From positions 1-64,000 of the forward strand of contig NZ_QFYS01000013.1 in assembly GCF_003254525.1 (NCBI RefSeq): 64,000 nucleotides of DNA, written 5' to 3'. The notes below the pieces were generated by a model. That model did no database searches. It was not told the origin of the DNA and worked only from the letters and a program-made list of their open reading frames with translations. Shown here piece by piece: positions 54,328-63,629 of the stretch. Both the position numbers and the translations under genes were made by a program. Origin of the DNA: Phenylobacterium kunshanense. GTDB taxonomy: Bacteria > Pseudomonadota > Alphaproteobacteria > Caulobacterales > Caulobacteraceae. Position 1 is the first letter of the stretch, and every line of letters begins with the position of its first letter.

Positions 54328-55366
54328 GGTTCGAGAGGGCCGCCCGCGCGGCCTTGAGGAACACGCTGGGCAGGGCGTCCAGGTCGCGGCGCGGGCTCCA
54401 GATGAGGCCCTCCGCATCGCCCTCGGCCCTGAGCAGGCCGAGGCTCAGGCTGAAATGGGTGAAGACGTGCTCGATCTCGCCGACGGGCCGCCAGTCCGCC
54501 GGCGCGGGCGCGGCGGCCATGGCCTCGGCCTCGGTCCACCGCTCGGCGCGCCAGTCGCTGGTCGGCAGGGCCAGCATCCCGCCGAGCAGTCCCTTAGGCG
54601 GCCGGCGGACCAGGGCGATCTCCGCGCCCCGGGTCAGGACATAGGCGACGCCGTGACGGCGGGGCCGCTCGGCCTTGGCCGTCTTGCGGGGATAGGTTTC
54701 GGGCGCGCCCCCGGCCAGCCCGGCGCAGCTCGACGCGATCGGACACCGGTCGCACAACGGCGCCTTCGGCCGGCAGATGGTGGCCCCGAGGTCCATCAGC
54801 GCCTGAGCCCAGTCGCCGGGACGGTCCTCGCGCACGAGCGCGCCGGCCAGTCGCTTGAGCTCCGGCTTGGCCTCGGGCAGGGGCGTCTCCACCGCGAACA
54901 GGCGGGCCATCACGCGCTCGACATTGCCGTCGACGACATTGGCGGGCCGGTCGAAGGCGATCGCGCCCACGGCGGCGGCGGTGTAGGGGCCGAGGCCGGG
55001 CAGGCTCCGCAGGCCCTCTTCCGTGTCGGGAAAGACCCCGCCGTGGTCCCGCGCCACGGCGCGGGCGCAGGCCAGGAGGTTGCGGGCGCGGGCGTAGTAG
55101 CCGAGGCCGGCCCAGGCGGCCATGACCTCCTCATCCGGCGCGGCCGCGAGATCCGACACCGTCGGCCAGCGGGCGGTGAACTTCAGGAAGTAGGGCGTGG
55201 CGTGCGGCACGGTGGTCTGCTGCAGCATCACCTCCGACAGCCAGACGCGGTAGGGCTCGGCCCGGACGCCGGCCGCGTGGTCGCGCGGCCCGACCCGCCA
55301 GGGCAGGTCGCGGGCGTTCGCGTCGTACCAGGCGAGGAGCTGGGCGCGGAGCAGGTCGGCGGTCAC
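54320..55366 (-). CDS. mutY: A/G-specific adenine DNA glycosylase
   Basis: A 348-residue base-excision repair enzyme that removes A mispaired with 8-oxoguanine. The catalytic Glu45 (SEVMLQQTT), the HhH region (SLPGLGPYTAAAVGAI), Asp146 (VVDGNVERV) and the iron-sulfur cluster Cys pattern C198-x6-C205-x2-C208-x5-C214 are all present. The C-terminal NUDIX-like domain recognises 8-oxoG. It is divergent from the Rieske oxygenase gene; in many relatives mutY sits directly beside the dciA-dsbA-smc string. Confidence 0.97.
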   Translation of the reverse strand: MTADLLRAQLLAWYDANARDLPWRVGPRDHAAGVRAEPYRVWLSEVMLQQTTVPHATPYFLKFTARWPTVSDLAAAPDEEVMAAWAGLGYYARARNLLACARAVARDHGGVFPDTEEGLRSLPGLGPYTAAAVGAIAFDRPANVVDGNVERVMARLFAVETPLPEAKPELKRLAGALVREDRPGDWAQALMDLGATICRPKAPLCDRCPIASSCAGLAGGAPETYPRKTAKAERPRRHGVAYVLTRGAEIALVRRPPKGLLGGMLALPTSDWRAERWTEAEAMAAAPAPADWRPVGEIEHVFTHFSLSLGLLRAEGDAEGLIWSPRRDLDALPSVFLKAARAALSNLI

Positions 55367-55458
55367 GCGCGTGGCCTATCATTCCGCGCCCCGGTCGCGA
55401 AACCTTGCTCGACGCGAGGGAAACTCGGCAAGCTTGGCCGTAAGGGAAGGAAACAACG

Positions 55459-56601
55459 ATGCCAGACACGGTGCTTCCGGGCATGTCCGCCGACGAGCTC
55501 GCCCTCGCGAGGCGTCCGCTCGAACAGGCCTGGACCCTGCCACCGGCCGCCTATGTGCGGGACGATGTCTATGGCCTGGAGGTCGAGCGCGTCTTCCGAC
55601 GGACCTGGACCCCCCTGGCCCGCGTCGACCAGCTTCCGGAGCCAGGCGACTACCTGACCGTCGACCTGATGGGACAGCCGCTGCTGGTCGTGCACGGGGC
55701 GGACGGGGCGTTCCGGGTGATGTCGAACGTCTGCCTGCACCGCGCGGCCGCGATCGCCGAGGGCTCGGGCCGGCGGAAGCTGTTCACGTGCCCCTACCAT
55801 TCCTGGGCCTACGACACGGCCGGCCAACTCGTCGCCGCGCCGCTGATGGAGGGCGCCGACGGGTTCGCGCCGGAAGGTTGCCGCCTGCCGCAGGTCCGGA
55901 CCGAGGTCTGGGAAGGCTTCATCCTGGCCAATCTCGACCCCGAGGCGGAACCGTTCGCCCCGCAGGCCGAGGGGCTCCGAAGCTACTTCGAGCGGTACAA
56001 CATGGCCGACATGGTGGTGGCGCGGACGCTGACCTACGAGTCCGGCTGGAACTGGAAGGTGCTGGTCGAGAACTTCATGGAGGCCTACCACCACATCGGC
56101 CCCCACGCGCAGACCTTCGAGCCCGTGTTCCACGCCCGCGACTCCAAGGTCCCGGACAACGAAGGCCAGCCCTGGTCGATCCTGCACATGCCTGCCGCCG
56201 ACCCCGCTGCGGCGGGCCATGGCGAGCGGATGGTCCAGGGACTGGAGGACTGGCAGGCGGGCGCGCTGTTCGCCGCGGTGGCCTTCCCGCACTTCATGTT
56301 CGCCCTGCACGGCAACGGCATGGCCTGGTACCAGGTCTTTCCGGAGGCGGCGGATCGCCTGGTCCTGAAGATCCACGTCTGCGTCCCGGGCTTCGCGCGC
56401 CAACTCCCCGACTACGAGCAGATCGTCGAGGCCTCGGCCCAGTTCACCGACCACATCCACCAGGAAGACATCGCCGCCAACGACCTCGTCTGGCGCGGCC
56501 TCACGGCGCCCATGACGCGGCAGGGGCGCCTGTCGCCGCTGGAAGCGTCGATATGGCAGCTCAATCAATGGTGGCTCGGGCGGATGGGCGCGCTAGTCTA
56601 G
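55459..56601 (+). CDS. Rieske non-heme iron oxygenase, large (alpha) subunit
   Basis: A 380-residue oxygenase. The Rieske cluster ligands are Cys92/His94 (VCLHRAA) and Cys111/His114 (CPYHSW); the mononuclear iron site has the H-x4-H pair His211 and His216 in the segment YHHIGPH. It would use O2 and electrons to hydroxylate or demethylate an aromatic or quaternary-ammonium substrate, but no ferredoxin, reductase or beta subunit is adjacent. It lies between mutY and dciA, only four bases upstream of dciA, so they may be co-transcribed. Confidence 0.88.
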   Translation: MPDTVLPGMSADELALARRPLEQAWTLPPAAYVRDDVYGLEVERVFRRTWTPLARVDQLPEPGDYLTVDLMGQPLLVVHGADGAFRVMSNVCLHRAAAIAEGSGRRKLFTCPYHSWAYDTAGQLVAAPLMEGADGFAPEGCRLPQVRTEVWEGFILANLDPEAEPFAPQAEGLRSYFERYNMADMVVARTLTYESGWNWKVLVENFMEAYHHIGPHAQTFEPVFHARDSKVPDNEGQPWSILHMPAADPAAAGHGERMVQGLEDWQAGALFAAVAFPHFMFALHGNGMAWYQVFPEAADRLVLKIHVCVPGFARQLPDYEQIVEASAQFTDHIHQEDIAANDLVWRGLTAPMTRQGRLSPLEASIWQLNQWWLGRMGALV

Positions 56602-56605
56602 GGGC

Positions 56606-57148
56606 ATGCCCCGCCAGCTCCCCAGCGCCGAGGAAGCCGCCCGCATCCTCGCCCGCAAGCGCACAAGGCCGCCGCATCGGCCACCGCCGCCCGCCGGGCG
56701 CGGCCTGTCGCGGCTGGTGAAGGAGCTGGATGCGCGCTTCGGCCAGGGCGCGGGCGCGCTGTCCGCCCGCTGGCGCGAGATCGTCGGCCCCGAAGTGGCC
56801 AAGCGGACCGAGCCGGTGAAGCTGATCAAGGGCCGCAACGGCGGACCGTCGACGCTCGAGATCCGGGTCGCAGGCCCCGCGGCGGCGATCATCCAGCACC
56901 AGGCGCACGAGATCCTGGCGCGGGTGAACCTGTTCCTGGGGCCGGAGGCGGTGCAGAAGCTGCGGATCGTGCAGGGCCCGCTGCAGCGCGCCGAGACGGC
57001 GCCGGCCCCCCGCCGTCGGCAGGCCCCACTGGATGCGGCCGTCGAGGCGAAGCTCGCCGCCGACCTGGCCGCCGCGCCGGAAGGCCGGCTGAAAGACGCC
57101 CTGATCGCGCTCGGTCGCGGTGTGATGAGGCGCCGAAACGGCGGTTGA
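56606..57148 (+). CDS. dciA: DUF721/DciA-family protein (replicative helicase loading factor)
   Basis: A 180-residue protein: the DUF721/DciA core is at about 35-130 (RGLSRLVKELDARFGQGAGA and ARWREIVGPEVAKRTEPVKL), preceded by a basic Arg/Pro-rich N-terminus. DciA helps load the DnaB helicase in bacteria that lack DnaC/DnaI. The gene precedes two dsbA-like genes and smc, a conserved alphaproteobacterial arrangement. The C-terminal ~50 residues are variable. Confidence 0.88.
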   Translation: MPRQLPSAEEAARILARKRTRPPHRPPPPAGRGLSRLVKELDARFGQGAGALSARWREIVGPEVAKRTEPVKLIKGRNGGPSTLEIRVAGPAAAIIQHQAHEILARVNLFLGPEAVQKLRIVQGPLQRAETAPAPRRRQAPLDAAVEAKLAADLAAAPEGRLKDALIALGRGVMRRRNGG

Positions 57149-57263
57149 CACACAACCGCCGCGGTTCCATCGGCAAGTCCGCGCGGGGCCCCGCAGGCCA
57201 GGCCGCTTGGGGCGCGCGGGAATCGCGCTTTAATCCTTCGTTCAGAACTTCCGGAAGGTCCTG

Positions 57264-57887
57264 ATGTCCAACCTCACCCGTCGTCTCGTGATGGTCGCCG
57301 CCGCTGCTGGCGCGGCCCTGGCGCTGGCCGGCTGCAACAACGCGGGCGGCGGCGGGTCCGTCTCCGCCGACGCCATGACCATGGGCGACCCGAAGGCGCC
57401 GGTGAAGATGGAGGAGTTCGCCTCCACCACCTGCAGCCATTGCGGCAAGTTCGCGGTGGAGGTCTTCCCGGCCTTCAAGGCCAAGTACATCGACACCGGC
57501 AAGGTCCAGTACACCTTCCACGAATTCATCACCCCGCCCGAGGCCGTGGCCGTGGCGGGCTTCCTCACGGCCCGCTGCGCCGGCAAGGACAAGTACTTCA
57601 GCGTGATCGACGCTCTCTTCCACAGCCAGGAAGAGATGTTCCGCACCGGCGACGCCCGCGGCACGCTGCTCAAGGTCGCCCAGTCGGCCGGCATGACCGA
57701 GGAACAGTTCAACGCCTGCGTTTCGGATGAGGCCGCGAACAAGGCCCTCGCCGAGCGGGTGGAGAAGGCCCAGCGCGAGCGCAACATCACGTCCACGCCC
57801 ACCTTCTTCTTCAACGGCAAGAAGGTGAAGGAAGGCGAGATGACCATGGAAGAGCTGGACGCCGCCGTGGCCGAGGCCTCGAAGTAG
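57264..57887 (+). CDS. DsbA-like thiol-disulfide oxidoreductase (lipoprotein)
   Basis: A 207-residue thioredoxin-fold protein. The signal peptide ends LAGC (Cys24), so it should be a lipoprotein. The active site is CSHC (Cys57, Cys60), with a cis-Pro in ITSTPTFFFNG. It probably oxidises or isomerises disulfides in periplasmic proteins. The next gene is a paralogue one base further on; the two share most of the KYIDTG and VFPAFKAKYI segments, pointing to duplication. Confidence 0.92.
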   Translation: MSNLTRRLVMVAAAAGAALALAGCNNAGGGGSVSADAMTMGDPKAPVKMEEFASTTCSHCGKFAVEVFPAFKAKYIDTGKVQYTFHEFITPPEAVAVAGFLTARCAGKDKYFSVIDALFHSQEEMFRTGDARGTLLKVAQSAGMTEEQFNACVSDEAANKALAERVEKAQRERNITSTPTFFFNGKKVKEGEMTMEELDAAVAEASK

Positions 57888-57888
57888 C

Positions 57889-58515
57889 ATGTCCGCGCTC
57901 ACCCGCCGGGCCGCATTGCTGACCGTCGCCGCTGGGGCGGTGGCGGCGGCTGCGCCCGCCGGGGCCGCCGTGAAGGCCGCGCCAGGGGACATGAACCTGG
58001 GCAACCCCAAGGCCCCGGTGCACGTGGTCGAGTACCTCTCGCTCACCTGCCCGCACTGCGCCGAATTCCACGCCGAGGTCTTTCCGGCCTTCAAGGCCAA
58101 GTACATCGACACGGGCCGCGTCTACTTCACGGTGCGCGAGCTGCTGACGGCCCCGGCCCAGGTGGCCGCGGCGGGCGTGCTCATGGCGCGCTGCAACGGC
58201 GGGACGAAGTACTTCCAGGTCGTCGAGGATGTCTTCCGCAGCCAGTCCCGCTGGCAGGCCGGCTCGATCAAGCCGATCTTCGTGGAGATCGCCAAGAAGA
58301 ACGGCCTGACCGAGGCGCAGTTCGAATCCTGCATCACCGACGAGAAGGCGCAGATCGCGCTGGAGGGGCGGCTGCAGTACGCGACCCAGACCGACAAGGT
58401 GACGGGAACGCCGACGTTCATCGTCAACGGGGTGATGCTGGACAACCGCCACGTCCCGACCCTGGCCGATCTGGATGCGGCCATCGGCAAGGCGCTCAAG
58501 AGCGGGAGGCGCTGA
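57889..58515 (+). CDS. DsbA-like thiol-disulfide oxidoreductase (secreted)
   Basis: A 208-residue paralogue of the preceding gene. The signal peptide begins with TRRAALL and is alanine-rich, ending at GAA, so it is likely exported by Tat or Sec and not lipid-anchored. The active site is CPHC (Cys54, Cys57) and the cis-Pro lies in VTGTPTFIVNG. The CPHC dipeptide is the classical strongly oxidising DsbA type, whereas the partner has CSHC, so the two may differ in redox behaviour. smc starts 5 bases downstream. Confidence 0.92.
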   Translation: MSALTRRAALLTVAAGAVAAAAPAGAAVKAAPGDMNLGNPKAPVHVVEYLSLTCPHCAEFHAEVFPAFKAKYIDTGRVYFTVRELLTAPAQVAAAGVLMARCNGGTKYFQVVEDVFRSQSRWQAGSIKPIFVEIAKKNGLTEAQFESCITDEKAQIALEGRLQYATQTDKVTGTPTFIVNGVMLDNRHVPTLADLDAAIGKALKSGRR

Positions 58516-58520
58516 CCGCG

Positions 58521-61500
58521 GTGCACTTCCAGCGCCTCAGGCTCGCGGGCTTCAAGTCCTTCGTCGATCCGACCGAGTTTCGGATTGAGCCGGGACTCAC
58601 GGGCATCGTCGGGCCGAACGGGTGCGGGAAGTCGAACCTGCTGGAAGCCCTGCGCTGGGTGATGGGCGCCAATTCCGCCAAGGCGATGCGCGCCGGCGGG
58701 ATGGACGACGTGATCTTCGCCGGCGCATCCAACCGCCCCTCGCGGAATCACGCCGAAGTCTCGCTGACGATCGACAACTCCGCGCGCCGCGCGCCGCCCG
58801 CTTTCAACGATCACCCGGTGATCGAGGTGGTCCGCCGGATCGACCGGGGCGCGGGCTCCACCTACCGGATCAACGGGCGCGAGGTGCGCGCCAAGGACGT
58901 CCAGCTCCTGTTCGCCGACGCCTCGACGGGCGCGAGTTCGCCGGCGCTGGTGCGCCAGGGCCAGATCTCGGAGCTGATCGCCGCCAAGCCGCAGAACCGC
59001 CGCCTGATCCTGGAAGAGGCGGCGGGCGTGTCCGGCCTGCACTCGCGCCGGCATGAGGCCGAACTGCGACTGCGCGCGGCCGAGACCAACCTGACCCGCC
59101 TCGACGACGTGGCGCGCGAGCTGGAGGCCAGCCTGGGCCGGCTCCGGCGCGAGGCCCGGCAGGCCGAGCGCTACAAGAAGCTCTCCGCCGAGATCAGGGC
59201 GCTGCAGGGCGCGGTCCTGGTGGCCAAGTGGACGGAAGCCAAGGCGGCGGCCGAGCGCATCACCTCCGAAGCTCACGCCGCGGTGCGGGCGGTGGAGGAG
59301 ACGGCCCGGGCGGCGGCCGGCGCGACGACCCGCGCAGCCGAGGCCGAAGCGGCGCTGAAGCCGCTGCGCGAGGCCGAGACCATCGCGGCGGCCATCCTCC
59401 ACAAGCTCGCCATCGACAAGGACCGCCTGGAGCGGGAGGAGGAGGCGCATGCGGCGGAGCTCGCCCGCCTCACCAGCGATCTGGAGCGTATCGACGCCGA
59501 CCGGGCCCGCGAGGCCCACATCACCGAGGACGCCGAGGTCGCGCTGAAGCGCCTGGCCGCGGACCTGGAGGCGCTGCAGGCGCAGGTCGCCGCCGCGCCC
59601 GAGCGGGGGCCGGAGCTGGAGGCCGCCGCTCGCGCAGCCGAGGCCGCCCGCGCCGACGCGGACGCCGAGGTGGAGCGCCTGGCCGGGGAGTTCGCTGCCC
59701 AGGAGGCCCAGCGGCGCGCGGCCCAGGCCAGGGTCGAGGAAGCCCAGACGCGGGTGTCCCGCACGCGTCGCGCCCTCGACCAGGCGCGGCAGGAACGCGA
59801 GGCGCTGGGCCCGGCGCTGAACCCGCAGGCGGCGGTGGCCAAGGCCACGCTCGAGTCGGCGGAGGCCGCCCTGGCCGCCTCGCGCGCCTCGCTGGATGCG
59901 GCTGAGGAGGAACGGGCCCAGGCCACCGAGACCGAGGTCGCGGCGCGGGACGCGGCGCGGAAGCTGGACGAGCAGCTTGGCCGCCTGACCGCGGAAGCCC
60001 GGGCGCTGGCCGGCCTGGTCGCCCAGGCCAAGCGGGGCGGGTTTGCGCCCGCGCTCGATTCGGTGGCGCCCGACCGCGGCTATGAGCAGGCGCTCGCCGC
60101 GGCTCTGGGCGACGACCTGGACGCCGCCCTCGACCCGGCGGCGCCGGCCTACTGGGGTGGGCGGGATCCCTCCGCTCCCACCTGGCCGCCAGGGGCGACC
60201 CCGCTCGCGCCGTTGGTGAGAGCGCCGACGGCGCTGGCCGCGCGCCTGGCATATGTGGCGCTGGTCGATCGCGCCGACGGTGATCGCCTGCAGAAGATGT
60301 TGCCGCCTGGCGGGCGGCTGGTCTCGCGGGAAGGTGACCTGTGGCGCTGGGACGGCTTCGTCGCGCGCGCCGAAGCGCCGAAGCCCGCGGCGGTGCGGCT
60401 GGAACAGAAGACGCGACTCGCCGAGGTCGAGACCGAAATCGAGACGCTTGACCCCTGCGTGAAGGCCGCGCGCGACACAGCGGCAGCCGCTCTGGCGCGC
60501 GTCCGCGCGGCCGACGAGGCCCTGCGCGTCGCCCGCCGTGAGCCGCCCGTGCTGGAGCAGAAAGCCGCCCAGGCGCGGTCCGCCCTGGAGCGGTTCGAGC
60601 GCGAAGCGGCGCTGAAGGAAGCCCGGGCGGCTTCGCTGGACGACCTGATCGCGCGGTTCGAGGCGGAGTTCGCGGAACACGAAGCGGCGCTGGCGGCGGT
60701 CCAGGCCGAGGCGGCCGGCGGCGCCGAGCCTAGCGGCCTGGCCGAGCGGCTCGCCGTAGCACGCGCGGCGGCTGGTCCGGCCCGCGAGGCCGCAGCGCAG
60801 GCGCGCGCGGCCTATGAAATGGAGATTCGCGAACGCGACAGCCGGGCCCGTCGCCTCGAATCACTGACGCGCGAACACGACGACTGGACCCGCCGCGCCG
60901 CCGCGGCCGCGGGACGCGTCGGTCACCTCGACGACGCCCGCGCCAAGGCGCACGCCGCGCTGACCGCGGCCCGCAACGCGCCTTCCACGCTGGAGAGCCG
61001 CAAGGCCGCGCTGCTGGACGAACTCGCGGCCGCCGAAGCGCGCCGGGCCAAGACCTCCGACGCCTTGGCCGGCGCCGAGCATGAACGGGCCGAGGCGGAC
61101 CGGGGGCTGCGCGCCGCCGAGGCCGCCGCATCCGAGGCGCGCGAGGTGCGCGCAAGCCTCGCCGCCCATGCCGAGGCGGCCACTCAGCGCCTGCAGGAGG
61201 TGTCGGCCAACATTCGCGAAGCCGCCCGGATGGAGCCGGCCGAGCTGGCCCGCAAGCTGGCCGACGAGGCGGTGGCGATTCCCACCGACGCCGAGGGCAT
61301 GGAAGCCCATCTCTTCAACCTCGAGCGGCAGCGCGAGCAGATCGGGCCGGTGAACCTGCGCGCCGAGGAGGAGGCGGGGGAATTGGCGACCCGTCTTGAG
61401 ACCATGAACGTGGAGCGAGCGGACCTGACCGGGGCCATCGCGCGCCTCCGGCAGGGAATCGATGAGCTGAACCACGAAGGCCGCGAGCGCCTCACGGCCG

Positions 61501-61964
61501 CGTTCGGCGTCATCAACGAACACTTCAAGACGCTGTTCGCCGCGCTGTTCCAGGGCGGGCAGGCCGAGCTGCGCCTGGTCGAATCGGACGATCCCCTGGA
61601 AGCGGGCCTGGAGATCTACGCCTGTCCGCCCGGCAAGCGCCTCGCCACCATGAGCCTGATGAGCGGCGGCGAGCAGGCTCTGACCGCCTCGGCGCTGATC
61701 TTCGCCGTCTTCCTGGCCCAGCCGGCGCCCATCTGCGTCCTGGACGAAGTGGACGCGCCTCTCGACGACGCCAATGTCGACCGCTTCTGCAACATGGTCG
61801 ACGAGATGTGCCGCCGCACCGAGACCCGTTTCATCGTGATCACCCACAATCCGGTGACGATGGCGCGCACCGATCGCCTGTTCGGGGTGACCATGGCCGA
61901 GCGCGGCGTGTCGCAACTCGTCAGCGTCGATCTTCGGCAGGCCGAGGCTATGGCTGCGCAGTGA
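58521..61964 (+). CDS. smc: Chromosome segregation protein SMC
   Basis: A 1147-residue SMC ATPase that organises and segregates the chromosome with ScpA/ScpB (not in this window). Walker A GPNGCGKSN (31-39), long coiled coils on both sides of a hinge at about 500-605, the signature LMSGGEQ near 1045 and Walker B CVLDEVDAPLDD near 1073 are present. The start is GTG at 58521, five bases after the dsbA-like stop, giving the usual MHFQRLRLAGFKSF. It closes the dciA-dsbA-dsbA-smc string. Confidence 0.97.
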   Translation: MHFQRLRLAGFKSFVDPTEFRIEPGLTGIVGPNGCGKSNLLEALRWVMGANSAKAMRAGGMDDVIFAGASNRPSRNHAEVSLTIDNSARRAPPAFNDHPVIEVVRRIDRGAGSTYRINGREVRAKDVQLLFADASTGASSPALVRQGQISELIAAKPQNRRLILEEAAGVSGLHSRRHEAELRLRAAETNLTRLDDVARELEASLGRLRREARQAERYKKLSAEIRALQGAVLVAKWTEAKAAAERITSEAHAAVRAVEETARAAAGATTRAAEAEAALKPLREAETIAAAILHKLAIDKDRLEREEEAHAAELARLTSDLERIDADRAREAHITEDAEVALKRLAADLEALQAQVAAAPERGPELEAAARAAEAARADADAEVERLAGEFAAQEAQRRAAQARVEEAQTRVSRTRRALDQARQEREALGPALNPQAAVAKATLESAEAALAASRASLDAAEEERAQATETEVAARDAARKLDEQLGRLTAEARALAGLVAQAKRGGFAPALDSVAPDRGYEQALAAALGDDLDAALDPAAPAYWGGRDPSAPTWPPGATPLAPLVRAPTALAARLAYVALVDRADGDRLQKMLPPGGRLVSREGDLWRWDGFVARAEAPKPAAVRLEQKTRLAEVETEIETLDPCVKAARDTAAAALARVRAADEALRVARREPPVLEQKAAQARSALERFEREAALKEARAASLDDLIARFEAEFAEHEAALAAVQAEAAGGAEPSGLAERLAVARAAAGPAREAAAQARAAYEMEIRERDSRARRLESLTREHDDWTRRAAAAAGRVGHLDDARAKAHAALTAARNAPSTLESRKAALLDELAAAEARRAKTSDALAGAEHERAEADRGLRAAEAAASEAREVRASLAAHAEAATQRLQEVSANIREAARMEPAELARKLADEAVAIPTDAEGMEAHLFNLERQREQIGPVNLRAEEEAGELATRLETMNVERADLTGAIARLRQGIDELNHEGRERLTAAFGVINEHFKTLFAALFQGGQAELRLVESDDPLEAGLEIYACPPGKRLATMSLMSGGEQALTASALIFAVFLAQPAPICVLDEVDAPLDDANVDRFCNMVDEMCRRTETRFIVITHNPVTMARTDRLFGVTMAERGVSQLVSVDLRQAEAMAAQ

Positions 61965-62044
61965 CGTCGGGTCAGGCCGGTCAGACTGTCGCGTGCTCTA
62001 TAATGTTTAATTAAAACAGAGTTTTAGTGCGAGCGTAAGGCTCC

Positions 62045-62070
62045 TTGACGCGTCGGGCTCACGCCTATAG
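62045..62070 (+). promoter_or_regulatory. Putative housekeeping promoter of the atp operon
   Basis: TTGACG (62045-62050) and CCTATAG (62064-62070) are 13 bases apart, close to the Caulobacter sigma-73 pattern TTGACGS-N10-14-GCTANAWC. It is about 60 bases upstream of atpI. An AT-rich patch (TATAATGTTTAATTAAAAC at about 61.99-62.02 kb) lies just ahead of it, after the smc stop. Confidence 0.6.
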
Positions 62071-62129
62071 GTTCCGCCGCGATCAAGCCGGGGGGGCTCA
62101 CGTTCTCCCGTAACTCGCATTGCACGTTC

Positions 62130-62495
62130 ATGGCTCCTGCTGACAACGCGCGCGAAGAGGCGCTGAAGCGTCTCGACGAACGGGCGGAGGCACTGGGAGC
62201 CCGGACCCAGCGTCCGGTGACGTCGCACGCCGGTGAGCAGGCCATCAGCAAGGCCTATCGCATCATCGCCGAGCTCCTCGGCGGGGTGCTGGTGGGGCTG
62301 GCGGCGGGCTTCATCGTCGATCGGGTATTCAACACCACGCCGTGGGGGTTGATTGGGGGAGTCCTTATCGGATTTGCCCTGTCGATCTGGATGGCGCGGC
62401 GAACGGCCAACCGCCTGATGGCGATGGCGAGACAAGAGCAAGGATCGGAACCGCTTCCCTCGGTTCCGTTCGATGGCGACGACGAGGAGTCTTAG
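62130..62495 (+). CDS. atpI: ATP synthase accessory protein AtpI
   Basis: A 121-residue membrane protein with a charged N-terminus and two hydrophobic helices (ELLGGVLVGLAAGFIVDRVF and PWGLIGGVLIGFALSIWM), the AtpI pattern. AtpI helps assemble the c-ring and sits at the head of alphaproteobacterial F0 operons. There is no strong ribosome site ahead of the ATG. The stop codon is five bases from the atpB start. Confidence 0.92.
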   Translation: MAPADNAREEALKRLDERAEALGARTQRPVTSHAGEQAISKAYRIIAELLGGVLVGLAAGFIVDRVFNTTPWGLIGGVLIGFALSIWMARRTANRLMAMARQEQGSEPLPSVPFDGDDEES

Positions 62496-62500
62496 GGCCG

Positions 62501-63292
62501 ATGGCCGCGAACGACCCGATCCACCAGTTTCAGATCGAAAAGCTCGTCGACTTCGGCGCCGTGAATCTCCCGGTGTTCGGTCGCTCGGAGATCGCATTCA
62601 CGAACTCGCACCTGGCGATGACGATTGCGTTCGTCGCCCTGGTCGGCTTCCTGTCGCTGGCGACCTCGAAGATGCAGGTCGTTCCCGGCCGGCTGCAGGC
62701 CGCTGGAGAAAGTCTCTTCGGCCTCATCGACAATCTGGCCGAGTCCATCATCGGCCACGAGGGCCGCAAGTATTTCCCGTTCATCTTCACGGTGTTCACG
62801 TTCATCCTCGCGATGAACATCCTGGGCCTGTTCCTGACGTTCACCGTCACTTCGCAACTCGCGATCACGGCCACCTTTGGCCTGATGACCATCCTCGTGG
62901 TGCTGATCGTGGGCTTCGCCAAGAATGGCCTTGGCTTCTTCAAGCTGTTCGTGCCCTCCGGCGTGCCGATCGTGCTGTTGCCGGTGATCGTGGTGATCGA
63001 GTTCGTCTCGTTTCTGCTGCGCCCGGTCACCCTCGCCCTTCGTCTCTTCGGCAACATGCTCGGCGGCCACGTCGCCCTGAAGGTGTTCGCCGGCTTCGTC
63101 GTGACCCTCGGCGCAATGGCCGCCGGCGGTGGTCTCGGCATCCTCGGCATCCCCGGCGCGGCGCTGTCGCTCAGCATGGTCCTGGGCCTGACGGCGCTGG
63201 AGTTCCTGGTCGCCTTCCTGCAGGCGTTCGTCTTCGCCGTGCTGACCTGCATCTACCTCAACGACGTGGTCAATCTCGGCCACGGTCACTGA
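62501..63292 (+). CDS. atpB: ATP synthase F0 subunit a
   Basis: A 263-residue membrane subunit of the proton channel. It has five to six hydrophobic helices; the essential Arg is in LALRLFGNMLGGHVALK, and the last helix has FLQAFVFAVLTCIYLNDV. It starts at the ATG at 62501 (MAANDPIHQFQIEKL). The subunit works against the AtpE ring to drive ATP synthesis from the proton gradient. Length and sequence are normal for the group. Confidence 0.97.
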   Translation: MAANDPIHQFQIEKLVDFGAVNLPVFGRSEIAFTNSHLAMTIAFVALVGFLSLATSKMQVVPGRLQAAGESLFGLIDNLAESIIGHEGRKYFPFIFTVFTFILAMNILGLFLTFTVTSQLAITATFGLMTILVVLIVGFAKNGLGFFKLFVPSGVPIVLLPVIVVIEFVSFLLRPVTLALRLFGNMLGGHVALKVFAGFVVTLGAMAAGGGLGILGIPGAALSLSMVLGLTALEFLVAFLQAFVFAVLTCIYLNDVVNLGHGH

Positions 63293-63333
63293 AGCCAACT
63301 CCTACACCCACCACTTCTTAGGACGAGAATCCC

Positions 63334-63558
63334 ATGGAAATCGAAGCTGCTAAGCAAATCGGCGCCGGTCTCGCGACGCTGGGCATGATCGGCGCCGGCA
63401 TCGGCGTCGGCAACATCTTCGGCAACTTCCTGTCGGCCGCCGTGCGCAACCCCTCGGCCGCCGCCAGCCAGATCGGCAACCTGTTCGTCGGCGCGGCGCT
63501 GGCCGAAGCCCTCGGCATTCTGGCGTTCGTTCTGGGCATCCTGCTGAAGTTCGGCTGA
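63334..63558 (+). CDS. atpE: ATP synthase F0 subunit c
   Basis: A 74-residue two-helix proteolipid forming the c-ring. The proton-binding carboxylate is Glu58 in GAALAEALGIL; the glycine-rich first helix is IGAGIGVGNIFGNFL, and the loop RNPSAAASQ contacts the gamma/epsilon stalk. Residue 58 being Glu, with no Na+-binding residues, indicates a proton-driven ring. Confidence 0.98.
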   Translation: MEIEAAKQIGAGLATLGMIGAGIGVGNIFGNFLSAAVRNPSAAASQIGNLFVGAALAEALGILAFVLGILLKFG

Positions 63559-63629
63559 TCCACTAGGACCACGGCGCGGAGGTTCCGATCGGGACCCCGC
63601 GCAATCTGCCGATCCCGGAGCTTCCCAGA

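Noticed and set aside
58122..60680. An 852-codon minus-strand reading frame across smc
   Set aside because: It is antisense to the coiled-coil coding region of smc and has only Arg/Gly/Leu-rich sequence.
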